From an uncultured Clostridia bacterium (GTDB lineage Bacteria; Bacillota; Clostridia; Christensenellales; CAG-917), in assembly GCA_944332815.1 (NCBI GenBank), contig CALVKQ010000001.1, positions 1 through 49,696 of the forward strand: a DNA stretch of 49,696 nt. The letters run 5' to 3'. Of this stretch, positions 15,962 to 24,359 are shown piece by piece. The position numbers and the translations under genes are program-made. Below the pieces are notes generated by a model. It did no database searches. It saw only the letters and a list, made by a program, of their open reading frames with translations, and was not told where the DNA came from. The stretch's first letter is position 1. Each line of letters opens with the position of its first letter.

Positions 15962-17382
15962 GCTTTCTCCCTTCTTGCGGTGCGGACGAGGCTGTCTTTA
16001 TCGCGCTGTATCACGCTCTTTTCGGGCACGGGCGGAAGGGAGGGCACGGGACGCGACATCACAAAATATCTCAACTCATCGAGAGCGTGGTCGTCGATCT
16101 TACGCGGCACGTCCCCCTCTCCCCACCAGTAACCTTTGAGTTCGCGGATGAGGTTCACGCAATTTTTGAAGATGAATATCGCCGGAGGGTCTTTGCAAAA
16201 CAAGGACTTTACACGCTGTATTCCGCTGTACAAGTCCTTGTTCACGCGAGTATTCACGGATATCCCTCTCTCGGCGAAAAGTTCCGCGACGCTCTTTTCC
16301 GCAGCCAGCGTGCGCTGGGAAGCCGCGCTGTCTATGAGCGCGCGCAGCCTGCCCGAGGAGTCCCTTCTCCACCCCAGCGAGTCCGCCAGCGCAAGTATCC
16401 TTTCCGCGTGCCAGTCGATGTCCTTTCCCTTTTCGTAATGCTCCCCCACCACGTAGATGCGCCCGTCGTAGTCCACCGCGTAAAAGTGACAGCTGGTAGG
16501 GTTCCTGAGCCCCGGGTCGATGGACACGGCGCACTGCCAGTCGGACGGGACGGAGAAAGGCTCTATCACGTGACGCTCGGGGTCGAACTCCGGATACACC
16601 AGCCCCTGCCCCGTGTGGAAACGCCCGAACCTGCGCGACTGCTGTTCCTCCTCCGACATGAAGGAGGTCATGTTTTCCACCTCTTCCTCGGCAAGGTAGG
16701 GGTTATCCTTCCACTCCATGTGGCTGCACCACACCTCCGGGTCGCCGCGCTCGTTGAGCTCTATCTCGCCGTACACCCACGTCAGCCCTTTCAGCGGAGT
16801 CATGGTGCCGAAGATGTAGCCGCGGCGGTCGAACACGCGCATTCGGCACTCCTCGTAAACGTCGAAGGGCGGCTCTTCGTCGAACCACACGAAGTCCAGC
16901 GACGTCCCCTGGAACTTCTCCCTCCCCTGATCGCAGGATTTGAACCCTATCTTGGAGAGCCCTCCGAAGGCGTTGCGCACCGTGATGTGGTCGATGATGC
17001 CGTACTCGGGCGCGCCCTTTCTGCCGCTCGCCATCACGATGTCCGCGATGCGGCGAGGAGGGAGATATTTGAGTATCTTGGACTGCGCCACGTCGCGCTG
17101 CACCTGTTGGGTCAGGCTCACCACCCAGCCCTGCACGTCGGGACGGTTGGGCTTGTAGGGATGCTCCCCGAGGGCGAGCCATACGCTCTCCACCGCGCCG
17201 CACTCCGTCTTGCCCGACCTGTTGCCGCCGAACACCCAACGGTTGCGGCTGCCGCAGCGGTGGAACTCCATCTGTTTGAGATGCACCTTTTCCGCGTTAT
17301 AAAGGCGAAGCGGCTCTGCTGCGCGTCTTCTCTGTTCGCGCTCCAACGCCAGGATCTCCCGCACCGTCTGTTTCTCGTCCAT
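15943..17382 (-). CDS. Phage terminase large subunit (packaging ATPase-nuclease)
   Basis: 479 residues, full length. Walker A GGNRSGKT at 52-59, Walker B LDFVWFDEE at 162-170, coupling motif FGTMTPLKG, then an RNase H-like nuclease domain with acidic residues in AVSIDPG, ALIDSAAS and DDHALDELRY. All catalytic positions look intact. It cuts and pumps DNA into procapsids through the portal. First gene of the minus-strand virion operon; a hairpin with a T tract lies about 110 bp upstream. No recombinase, integrase or lysis gene accompanies it. Confidence 0.9.
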   Translation of the reverse strand: MDEKQTVREILALEREQRRRAAEPLRLYNAEKVHLKQMEFHRCGSRNRWVFGGNRSGKTECGAVESVWLALGEHPYKPNRPDVQGWVVSLTQQVQRDVAQSKILKYLPPRRIADIVMASGRKGAPEYGIIDHITVRNAFGGLSKIGFKSCDQGREKFQGTSLDFVWFDEEPPFDVYEECRMRVFDRRGYIFGTMTPLKGLTWVYGEIELNERGDPEVWCSHMEWKDNPYLAEEEVENMTSFMSEEEQQSRRFGRFHTGQGLVYPEFDPERHVIEPFSVPSDWQCAVSIDPGLRNPTSCHFYAVDYDGRIYVVGEHYEKGKDIDWHAERILALADSLGWRRDSSGRLRALIDSAASQRTLAAEKSVAELFAERGISVNTRVNKDLYSGIQRVKSLFCKDPPAIFIFKNCVNLIRELKGYWWGEGDVPRKIDDHALDELRYFVMSRPVPSLPPVPEKSVIQRDKDSLVRTARREKAWMTRF

Positions 17383-17487
17383 GCCGCAATGCTAAACGCC
17401 CCGTATCCGCGAATGCAAACTTTTATGTCACCCGAACTTCGCCGCAGTCCGTGGACGTGAGCGCGACATCCGCCCTCCGCGCAAAAC

Positions 17488-17528
17488 GGAAAAAGCTCCG
17501 CGCGGACGGACGCACGCTGCGCGGAGCT
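17488..17528 (-). terminator. Hairpin with T tract upstream of the terminase operon
   Basis: Minus strand AGCTCCGCGC / GCGCGGAGCT, 10-bp stem with a 15-nt loop, then TTTTTCCGTTTT. No minus-strand gene lies before it for several kilobases. It could be an attenuator of the phage-like operon or the end of a short RNA; two smaller hairpins with C-rich loops precede it (ATTTTG-CCCCCA-CAAAAT and TGCCG-TCCGTC-CGGCA). Confidence 0.6.
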
Positions 17529-17623
17529 GAAAAGCCGCGCCGCGTGCCGGACGGACGGCATTCCTCTTCTGCGCACGCGAATGATTTTGTGGGGGCAAAA
17601 TGTGCTTAAAGACTTTATTTTTG

Positions 17624-17637
17624 ACTATAATTATAGT
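17624..17637. promoter_or_regulatory. Palindromic divergent -10 region
   Basis: ACTATAATTATAGT is a perfect 14-bp palindrome offering a TATAAT on both strands, between the terminase operon and the plus-strand lipoprotein gene. No strong -35 was found on either side. The lipoprotein ATG (17643) is only 11 bp beyond the plus-strand TATAAT and has no Shine-Dalgarno, so its mRNA leader must be extremely short. Confidence 0.45.
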
Positions 17638-17642
17638 AGTAT

Positions 17643-18608
17643 ATGAGTATGAAAAAATTTCTCGCCGTCATGTTCGTCATGCTCTTTGCCGCACTCGCGC
17701 TCACCGCGTGCGGTTTCGCATCCGAAAAGGACGGCGCAGCCCTCGCGGCAGGGGACTCGGATTACGTTTACATCCGCATCGCCCCCTCCGACGACGCTTT
17801 GAAAAATTCTTCCACCGCCTCTCCCTCCGCCGTCCGAGCGACCAACCGTTCGCAAGGCGAAAGCGTGACCGTCTTTCTGACGGAGGGTTACTTTTATAAG
17901 GCGGTGCGCTACAACGACGCTTTCTACGCGCTGGACGCCTCTCTCGGCAACGGCTTTTACATCGACACCGCACTTCCGGAGGACGCGGTCTACCGCACTC
18001 TGCCCGAAGGCGCGTCTGCGTCCGACGCCCTGCCCGACGTCCCCCTTACTCTGACGGCAGGAAAAAGCGTCACACTGCCCAACTACATCACCGTGCGCCC
18101 CGAGGACGAGGACTACACCTTCCGTTTCCTGGGCTGGGCAGAAGAGGACGCGGACGGCGAGCGCGGAATAGTTTTTGCGGCGGACGGTCCCACCGGCGCC
18201 ACCATGTTCGGGACGGCGGAAGCCGACACTTTCCTGCCGTTCACCGTCCCGTGGCATCCGCTTGACGAGGCGAGGAGGCAAGCCCTCATCACGCCTACGC
18301 CCTCCGACGACGCCGTGCCCGACGACCTCACGGGCGGAGAACCTTCCGACGCCCTCCGCATCATCCTGATAACAGGCATCGCCGTGCCTGCGCTCATCAT
18401 AGTCTTTCTGCTCTTCAAACCCTCCTCCGACAGAAGGCGTCCGGACGAAAGGCGGCGCACCGTGCGCGGCAGCGACACGCGCGGCGGCATAGATTACGAC
18501 CGCGAACGCAGCTACGAAAGCGACAGAGAACGCTATGAACGCGGCTACCGCGACTATGAGCGCGACGACCGCGACCGCCGCCCTCCCGACGAAGGCGGAA
18601 GATATTGA
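17643..18608 (+). CDS. Membrane-anchored lipoprotein with charged C-terminal tail
   Basis: 321 residues. Lipobox LTAC (Cys23 from the first ATG; a second ATG six bases later is equally possible). An extracytoplasmic domain follows, with a beta-rich part containing VTLPNYITVRPEDE and FRFLGWAEEDADGE. Next comes a transmembrane helix near 240-260 (IILITGIAVPALIIVFLLF) and then an Arg/Asp/Glu/Tyr-rich cytoplasmic tail of about 60 residues with repeated DRERYE/YRDYERDDRDR. A lipid anchor plus a helix is unusual; the signal may instead be an uncleaved or classical one. Family not recognised. No Shine-Dalgarno precedes the start. Confidence 0.65.
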   Translation: MSMKKFLAVMFVMLFAALALTACGFASEKDGAALAAGDSDYVYIRIAPSDDALKNSSTASPSAVRATNRSQGESVTVFLTEGYFYKAVRYNDAFYALDASLGNGFYIDTALPEDAVYRTLPEGASASDALPDVPLTLTAGKSVTLPNYITVRPEDEDYTFRFLGWAEEDADGERGIVFAADGPTGATMFGTAEADTFLPFTVPWHPLDEARRQALITPTPSDDAVPDDLTGGEPSDALRIILITGIAVPALIIVFLLFKPSSDRRRPDERRRTVRGSDTRGGIDYDRERSYESDRERYERGYRDYERDDRDRRPPDEGGRY

Positions 18609-18655
18609 CCGTGGGCGCGGCGCGCCCCTAAAACACCAAGGAAAGGTAATTGCAA

Positions 18656-19216
18656 ATGAGAATGTTCATCGCATCCGACATACACGGCTCGGCTGTGAAC
18701 CTGGAAAGATTTTTCGGCATTGTGGACTCCGCGCTTCCGGAGCATCCCGACACCAAAGTGGTGCTGCTCGGCGACACCTACAATCACGGACCGCGCAATC
18801 CCCTGCCCGAGGGGTACGCCCCCATGCGCGTCGCGAAACTGCTCAACGACGCCATGAGTTTCATCACCGTCATCAAAGGCAACTGCGACAGCGAAGTGGA
18901 CGAGATGATCTCCAACTTCCCCATAATAGGCGACTTCCACATGGACTGGAACGGGCGCACGGTGTTTTTCACGCACGGTCATAAGGTGAACCCGGACTGC
19001 CCTCCCACGGGCGTAAGACCCGGGGACGTGGTGTTTTACGGGCACTTCCACAAGCCTTCGGTGACGGAGAAAGAGGGCGTGCGCTACGTGTGCGTGGGCT
19101 CCGTCGGCATCCCCTTCGACGGCACGCCGAGAAGCTACGCCGTGCTGGACGAAGACAAAGTCACGCTGAAAGACTTCGACGGCAATGTGTTGGACTCTTT
19201 CGCGCTGAATGGCTGA
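18656..19216 (+). CDS. YfcE-like metallophosphodiesterase
   Basis: 186 residues from ATG 18656 (AAGGAAAGG upstream; a TTG six bases earlier is less likely). It carries the calcineurin-type metallophosphoesterase motifs in order: ASDIHGS, GDTYNHG, KGNCDSEVD, HGH and GHFHKP. Length and motifs match the YfcE/MJ0936 family, which hydrolyses phosphodiester bonds with Mn2+ or similar metal; the cellular substrate is unknown. Cytoplasmic. Follows the lipoprotein by 47 bp and may share its transcript. Confidence 0.88.
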   Translation: MRMFIASDIHGSAVNLERFFGIVDSALPEHPDTKVVLLGDTYNHGPRNPLPEGYAPMRVAKLLNDAMSFITVIKGNCDSEVDEMISNFPIIGDFHMDWNGRTVFFTHGHKVNPDCPPTGVRPGDVVFYGHFHKPSVTEKEGVRYVCVGSVGIPFDGTPRSYAVLDEDKVTLKDFDGNVLDSFALNG

Positions 19217-19304
19217 AAACCGATTTTAATGCGAAAAACCTGCGCATAAACACCCGTTTTTGCGCAAGACCATACAAACCGCGATCATGATATACGGAGG
19301 GAAC

Positions 19305-21041
19305 ATGAACAGAATACGACTCAGGACACCATTTGAAGTTTCCGATGTGCCGCTTGCGGAATATCCTCGTCCGCAGTTCGCACGCGACAGCTATAAGACG
19401 CTGAACGGCTGGTGGGACTACGCCATCTATAAGGCAAAGGACGGCTTCCCCGGCTGGCAGGGAAAGATACTCGTCCCCTTCTCCCCCGAAAGCCTGCTCT
19501 CCGGGCTTCCCGAAGGCGTGGAAGTCATGCCCGACGACGTGTTGTGTTACAGGCTCAAATTCAATGTGGAAGAAGGGTTCATAAACGCCCACACCTTCCT
19601 GCACTTCGACGCGGTGGACTGCTACGCGACCGTCCGCCTCAACGACGTCGAACTCGGCACGCACGTGGGCGGTTACACCCCCTTCGGCTATGACGTCACG
19701 GGCGTGGTCAAACAGGGCGGCAACTTGCTCGAAGTCATCGTCACCGACCCCTCCGACACCTCCTATCATTCCAGAGGCAAGCAAAAGCTCCGCCACGGCG
19801 GCATATGGTACACTCCGCAGTCCGGCATATGGCAGAGCGTATGGATGGAGAGCGTCCCGGAAGTTTATCTCAAAGACTTCACCATCATCCCCGACATCGA
19901 CCGCGACAAGCTCATCCTCAAACTGGACGCGGTGGGGACGGACGTCGCCGACATCGCCATCATGGACGGCAACAAACTCCTGAAAGCCATCAAGTGCCAG
20001 GGCAAGCTGGCGGAGATCGACTTCGACGGCTACGAACTGTGGTCCCCCGAGAACCCCAAACTCTACGACCTCGCCATAAGAGTGGGCAGCGACGTGGTGC
20101 GCTCTTACTTCGGGATGCGCAAGTTCTCCGTGGTGACCGACCGCAAGGGCTTCAAACGCCTCGCGCTCAACAACAAGCCTTACTTCCACTCCGGCGTGCT
20201 GGATCAGGGCTACTGGTCGGACGGGATGCTCACCCCTCCCTCCAACGCCGCCCTCGAATACGACGTCAAGCTGGTCAAGTCCATGGGCTTCAACATGATC
20301 CGCAAACACATCAAGATAGAGCCGCTCAGGTGGTATTACCACTGCGACAAGGAGGGCGTGCTGGTGTGGCAGGACATGGTGTCCGGCGGCACGAACTATA
20401 ACTTCGCGGCGATAGGGGTACTGCCCTTTGTCGGCATCCACCTCAAAGACGACAAATACAAATTCTTCTCCCGTGCGGACGAGGAAGGCAGAAAGGAGTA
20501 CATCGACGAGATGTACGCCACCGTCGCGCGCCTGAAAAACGTGGTTTCCCTCGCGGTATGGGTGCCCTTCAACGAGGGGTGGGGACAGTTCGATTCCGTC
20601 GCCGTCACCGAAAAACTGCGCGCAGCGGATCCCACTCGCATCATTGACAGCGTGAGCGGCTGGCACGACCAGGGCAAAAACTCTTCCCAGCTCAAAAGCC
20701 TGCACGTCTACTTCAAGCCCATCCGCATCCCCAACGACGAAAGGTGCATCGTGCTCTCCGAGTTCGGCGGCTACTCTCTCCCCACCGAAGGGCATATGTT
20801 CAGCCCCGACAAACTGTTCGGCTACAAGATGTACAAGTCCAAGGAAAAGTTCGCCGAAGCGTTCAAGGCTCTCTACGAAAAGAGCATAGTGCCCGGCATC
20901 GAAAAGGGGCTGTCGGCGACCGTGTACACCCAGGTCAGCGACGTCGAGGAGGAGATCAACGGGCTGGTCACCTATGACCGCCGCGTGATAAAACTGCCCA
21001 TCGACGTGGCAAAGGAAGTCAACTCCAAACTCGTGCTTTGA
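19305..21041 (+). CDS. Glycoside hydrolase family 2 enzyme
   Basis: 578 residues from ATG 19305 with GGAGG upstream. N-terminal jelly-roll sugar-binding domain (RPQFARDSYKTLNGWWDYAI; LHFDAVDCYATVRLNDVELG; HVGGYTPFGYDVT), an immunoglobulin-like middle domain, and a TIM barrel with acid/base glutamate in WVPFNEGWG (Glu424) and nucleophile glutamate in VLSEFGG (Glu486). This is the beta-galactosidase/beta-glucuronidase superfamily. No signal peptide, so it acts inside the cell on imported oligosaccharides or glycosides. It is shorter than LacZ and lacks the C-terminal domains; exact sugar specificity cannot be read. Confidence 0.87.
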   Translation: MNRIRLRTPFEVSDVPLAEYPRPQFARDSYKTLNGWWDYAIYKAKDGFPGWQGKILVPFSPESLLSGLPEGVEVMPDDVLCYRLKFNVEEGFINAHTFLHFDAVDCYATVRLNDVELGTHVGGYTPFGYDVTGVVKQGGNLLEVIVTDPSDTSYHSRGKQKLRHGGIWYTPQSGIWQSVWMESVPEVYLKDFTIIPDIDRDKLILKLDAVGTDVADIAIMDGNKLLKAIKCQGKLAEIDFDGYELWSPENPKLYDLAIRVGSDVVRSYFGMRKFSVVTDRKGFKRLALNNKPYFHSGVLDQGYWSDGMLTPPSNAALEYDVKLVKSMGFNMIRKHIKIEPLRWYYHCDKEGVLVWQDMVSGGTNYNFAAIGVLPFVGIHLKDDKYKFFSRADEEGRKEYIDEMYATVARLKNVVSLAVWVPFNEGWGQFDSVAVTEKLRAADPTRIIDSVSGWHDQGKNSSQLKSLHVYFKPIRIPNDERCIVLSEFGGYSLPTEGHMFSPDKLFGYKMYKSKEKFAEAFKALYEKSIVPGIEKGLSATVYTQVSDVEEEINGLVTYDRRVIKLPIDVAKEVNSKLVL

Positions 21042-21109
21042 AAACGCTTCCGAACACGAAACTCACACCGTAAGATACAGGGCGCGCCTCGGCGCGCGGA
21101 AAGGAAACA

Positions 21110-21940
21110 ATGAGCATAGCGGATAAGATATTCGTCGCGACCTGCCGCGACATCATAGACAACGGAGTTTGGGACACCGACCTCAACGTGCGCCCTCGCT
21201 GGGCGGACGGCACGCCTGCGCATACGGTGAAGAAGTTCGGCATCGTCAACCGTTACGACCTTGCAAAGGAGTTCCCCATCATAACTCTGCGCAAGACCAA
21301 CTTCAAAGCGGCGGTGGACGAACTGCTCTGGATATGGCAGAAAAAGTCCAACAACGTGCATGACCTGAACTCCCACATCTGGGACAGCTGGGCGGACGAA
21401 ACGGGTTCGATAGGCAAGGCATACGGCTATCAGCTCGGGGTCAAACACATCTACAAAGAGGGCGAGTTCGACCAGGTGGACAGAGCACTTTACGACCTGA
21501 AACACGACCCGGCTTCCAGGCGCATCATGACCAACATCTACACTTTCGCCGACCTGCACGAGATGAACCTCTACCCCTGCGCTTACTCCATGACATTCAA
21601 TGTGTCGGGCAAAAAACTCAACGCCATCCTGAACCAGCGCAGCCAGGACACCCTCACCGCAAACAACTGGAACGTGGTGCAATACGCAGTGCTCGTACAT
21701 ATGTTCGCGCAGGTCAGCGGACTGGAACCGGGCGAGCTGGTGCACGTCATCGCGGACGCCCACATCTACGACAGGCACGTCCCTATCGTGGAAAGGATAT
21801 TGCAAAATCCGCAGTTCAACGCTCCGAAATTCAAGATGAACCCCGAGATAAAGAATTTTTATGACTTTACTCTCGATGATTTCGAACTTGAAAACTACGA
21901 GTACACTCCTCTGAAAGAGAAGGTGGAAGTGGCGATCTGA
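21110..21940 (+). CDS. thyA: Thymidylate synthase
   Basis: 276 residues. It methylates dUMP to dTMP with methylenetetrahydrofolate. The catalytic cysteine is in NLYPCAYSMTF (Cys157), and LNQRSQDTLTANNWNVVQYA supplies the phosphate-binding Arg and the Asn that contacts dUMP; ADAHIYDRH is near the C-terminus. The PCAY form (not PCH) is that of the Bacillus phi3T/ThyA-A type, so it is not a defect. AAGGAAA precedes the ATG. Followed after 56 bp by dihydrofolate reductase, the enzyme that regenerates its folate product, as in many Firmicutes. Confidence 0.95.
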   Translation: MSIADKIFVATCRDIIDNGVWDTDLNVRPRWADGTPAHTVKKFGIVNRYDLAKEFPIITLRKTNFKAAVDELLWIWQKKSNNVHDLNSHIWDSWADETGSIGKAYGYQLGVKHIYKEGEFDQVDRALYDLKHDPASRRIMTNIYTFADLHEMNLYPCAYSMTFNVSGKKLNAILNQRSQDTLTANNWNVVQYAVLVHMFAQVSGLEPGELVHVIADAHIYDRHVPIVERILQNPQFNAPKFKMNPEIKNFYDFTLDDFELENYEYTPLKEKVEVAI

Positions 21941-21952
21941 CCACTCACGGAA

Positions 21953-21980
21953 AGGAGGACGCCCACGGGCGTCCCCTCCT
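21953..21980 (+). promoter_or_regulatory. Hairpin in the thyA-folA gap
   Basis: GGACGCCC-AC-GGGCGTCC with a further AGGA/TCCT pairing across a 2-nt bulge. It folds away an AAGGAGG-like sequence and leaves a second AAAGGA free just before the folA ATG. Could modulate folA translation or processing of the joint mRNA. Confidence 0.5.
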
Positions 21981-21996
21981 CATAAAGGAAACACTT

Positions 21997-22512
21997 ATGA
22001 TCTCGATAGTCGCGGTAGACGAAAAATGGGGTATAGGCAAAAACAACGGGCTGCTCTTTGACATCAAGGCGGATATGCGGCATTTCGTGGAGCATACGCG
22101 CGGCAAAGTCGTCATCATGGGCAGCAACACTCTGCGCTCCCTCCCCGGCGGTATGCCCCTCAAAAACCGCGTCAATATCGTGCTCGACCCCGAAGGCAGC
22201 GACGCGGACGCTGCCGCAAAGGGTTACACTCTCGTGCGCTCCCTCGACGCTTTGCTGAAAAAAGCCTCGGGATATGCCCCTGACGACGTCTACGTCATCG
22301 GCGGCGCGATGATGTACCGCACTCTTCTGCCCTATTGCAGCGCGGCGATAGTCACCAAAGTGCAGGCGGACGGCGGCGCGCAGGTCTTTTACGAAAACCT
22401 TGACCTACTCCCCCAATGGACGCTTGCGGAGAGTTCCGCCCCCGTCGTCGACAGCGGCTACACCATGACCTTCTGCACCTACCGCAACACTTCCCCGAAA
22501 CCTCTCGCCTGA
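21997..22512 (+). CDS. folA: Dihydrofolate reductase
   Basis: 171 residues, standard length. MISIVAVDEKWGIGKNNGLL opens the fold with the GIGKNN loop. KADMRHF carries the acidic residue that protonates dihydrofolate (Asp at about 27), VVIMGSNTLRSL binds NADPH, and VYVIGGAMMYRTLLP is the GG loop. It reduces dihydrofolate to tetrahydrofolate for thymidylate and purine synthesis. Shares a transcript with thyA. No terminator follows; a repeat island begins about 30 bp later. Confidence 0.93.
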   Translation: MISIVAVDEKWGIGKNNGLLFDIKADMRHFVEHTRGKVVIMGSNTLRSLPGGMPLKNRVNIVLDPEGSDADAAAKGYTLVRSLDALLKKASGYAPDDVYVIGGAMMYRTLLPYCSAAIVTKVQADGGAQVFYENLDLLPQWTLAESSAPVVDSGYTMTFCTYRNTSPKPLA

Positions 22513-23717
22513 TATCCCCCCGGAAGCCCCGTCACCATTTGTCCCGGATAAAGCAAGAACACTCTAACTAGTGCACGTGTGGAATAAAGTTTAATAGGGG
22601 CTTGCGTCCCCGGACATGGGAGTATTGTACCACCTCCTTCCCTTCGGGAAATGGGACAGTACTCCTAACATTTAAGTGTTGTTTGCCCCCTTCCTTCGGG
22701 TTTCCCCCTAATTTACCCCACCGAAAATGCTTTCGGTGGGGACCCCGGACGTTCCCCCTTAAAAGGGAACCCACCATTTTGGGGGAAACCTTCGGCGCGA
22801 CGCGATTGACACTTCGTGTAACAATCGCTGGACCTTTGGTTCGCGCACGATTGCTTCCGAGGACGGCACCTTTGCGGAGCCGCCATGTTATGGGGGTATT
22901 ATACCCCCACACCCCCATACTTTTTCTTCCCCTGACATGGGAGTATTGTACCCCCTCCTTCCCTTCGGGCTTTCCTCCCCCGTGCCGAAAGGGTTTCACT
23001 CCTCGCATCATGCAGGACTAACTTTCCGCCTCTTAAAAAAGTTTGTTTCTTGCACTCACATAATCAAGCGGAAAACTGCACCCACCGAGAACCCGGCACG
23101 GGCGGAGGAATTCGGCACTCGCAAATCATAGCCCGTGTCTATTTAAGCTCACGACGTTGCTCGGCGCTCAGGGGGACGCGCCGCGACTTGCAAGCGTGGG
23201 CGAATGCTCGCCCGCGGTGCAAGTTTGGCTGAGCGGCGCGTTGTTCCGTCTTCGAAAAAGGAAGAGTTTTAATCAAATACGCACCGAACGAGTGAACGTG
23301 GAGAATAAAGGCATAGTTCCGTTTTTGAACGAGAAAGTAATTTATCAAGCACGCCACGAACGAGTGAACGCGAGGTATGGGGTGTTGTTCCGTCTTTTAA
23401 TGGGTGTAAGTCGGGTTCAGGCACGCACGCTCATACTTTACGTTATACCGAAATAGGAACGCATTGGGACAATAGGGGACGGGGTAAAGCAGGGGTACCC
23501 ACTTGTGGGGTTTGGGTGCGCAAATGTTCAAATGTGGGCAGACCATGCCCACATTTGAACATTTTTGCCCCGTCCCCATTTGTCCCGGATAAAGCAAGAG
23601 CACTCTAACTAGTACACGTGTGAAATAAAGTTTAATTGGCTTCATCCCCGGACATGGGAGTGTTGTACCACCTCATCCCCGGGGAGCCCACAAGATGCAT
23701 ACATTTTGTTCGGCATA
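22513..23717. repeat. Intergenic repeat island 1 (no genes)
   Basis: About 1.2 kb without a credible gene, built of palindromic modules that recur in island 2: CCCGGATAAAG...CACTCTAACTAGT blocks at about 22548 and 23583; GACATGGGAGT blocks; a 220-bp module at 22669-22890 nearly identical to 40379-40601; GGGGGTATTATACCCCC (22892-22908); a two-tier hairpin at 23177-23240; about 72-bp tandem units starting at 23243, 23316 and 23387; and a compound hairpin at 23466-23586. Short ORFs here change frame between repeat units whose lengths (71-74 bp) are not multiples of three, so they are not coding. Confidence 0.85.
23466..23586. repeat. Compound inverted repeat, copy 1
   Basis: Outer arms GGGACAATAGGGGACGGGG (23466-23484) and its near-perfect complement at 23568-23586; inner perfect 19-bp stem AAATGTTCAAATGTGGGCA (23522-23540) with loop GACCA and partner at 23546-23564. 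Homologous copy at 40131-40254. Confidence 0.85.
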
Positions 23718-23747
23718 AGAAAACCACCGCCGCAGATGCGGCGGTGG
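23718..23747 (-). terminator. Terminator of the oxidoreductase operon
   Basis: CCACCGCCGCA-GA-TGCGGCGGTGG, an 11-bp stem, followed on the minus strand by TTTTCTTAT; it lies about 85 bp past the last gene of the operon. Confidence 0.8.
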
Positions 23748-23830
23748 CAATTGTCTTTTTCTACGCGTCGGGGCGCGACCCGGGCGCGGTCGTTAGTGCC
23801 GTTCAGGGGCAAACGCCTGACGGCTGCTCG

Positions 23831-24358
23831 TCAAAACAGCTCGTACCCTGCTTCGAAACAAGCCTGGTTGGAGGGTATGAACTGCGGTTTTGCGGCAAAG
23901 ACCTTCGCGATGGTGTCGAGCATGACCTGCTTGGGGAAGATGCCGGAGAGTTTGATGTAAGCGCCGAGAACGACGAGGTTGGACGCCTTGTCGTTGCCGA
24001 CTTCGTGGGCGATCTTGTTCGCCTCGACATAGCAAACTCTCACATCGTCGCGATCGCACTTCTCCGAGATAAGGGAGCTGTTTATTATCACTAAACCGCC
24101 TTTTTTGACCTTATCCTGGAATTTGAACAAGCTGGGCGTGTTCATGGCGATGAGGCAGTCGGGCACCGCTATGATGGGGGAAGCGACCTCTTTCTCATCC
24201 AAAACGACGGAACAGTTCGCCGTGCCTCCGCGCATTTCGGGGCCGTAGGAAGGCAGCCACGTTGCCGCCATATTCTCGTACATTGCGGCGTAGGCGAGCA
24301 TCTGTCCGAGGGACAGCACGCCCTGTCCGCCAAAACCTGCGACTATGACTTTTTCCAT
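23831..24358 (-). CDS. 2-oxoacid:ferredoxin oxidoreductase, gamma subunit
   Basis: 175 residues of the PFOR gamma domain: VIVAGFGGQGVLSLGQMLAY at the start, then WLPSYGPEMRGGTANCSVVL and ASPIIAVPDCLIAMN. It forms part of the heterotetramer that decarboxylates 2-oxoacids with CoA and passes electrons to ferredoxin. Last gene of the operon, separated by a single base from the beta gene; the four genes are in the order ferredoxin, alpha, beta, gamma. Confidence 0.92.
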   Translation of the reverse strand: MEKVIVAGFGGQGVLSLGQMLAYAAMYENMAATWLPSYGPEMRGGTANCSVVLDEKEVASPIIAVPDCLIAMNTPSLFKFQDKVKKGGLVIINSSLISEKCDRDDVRVCYVEANKIAHEVGNDKASNLVVLGAYIKLSGIFPKQVMLDTIAKVFAAKPQFIPSNQACFEAGYELF

Positions 24359-24359
24359 A

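Noticed and set aside
8292..17382. Complete prophage
   Set aside because: No integrase, repressor, replication, lysis or host-recognition gene found on either strand between 7380 and 18608.
23157..23456. Open frame with NEKV-like 24-residue repeats (also near 40755)
   Set aside because: The underlying repeat units are 71-74 bp long, so the frame is not maintained; no ribosome-binding site; the long frame at 40755 overlaps the aminotransferase gene on the other strand.
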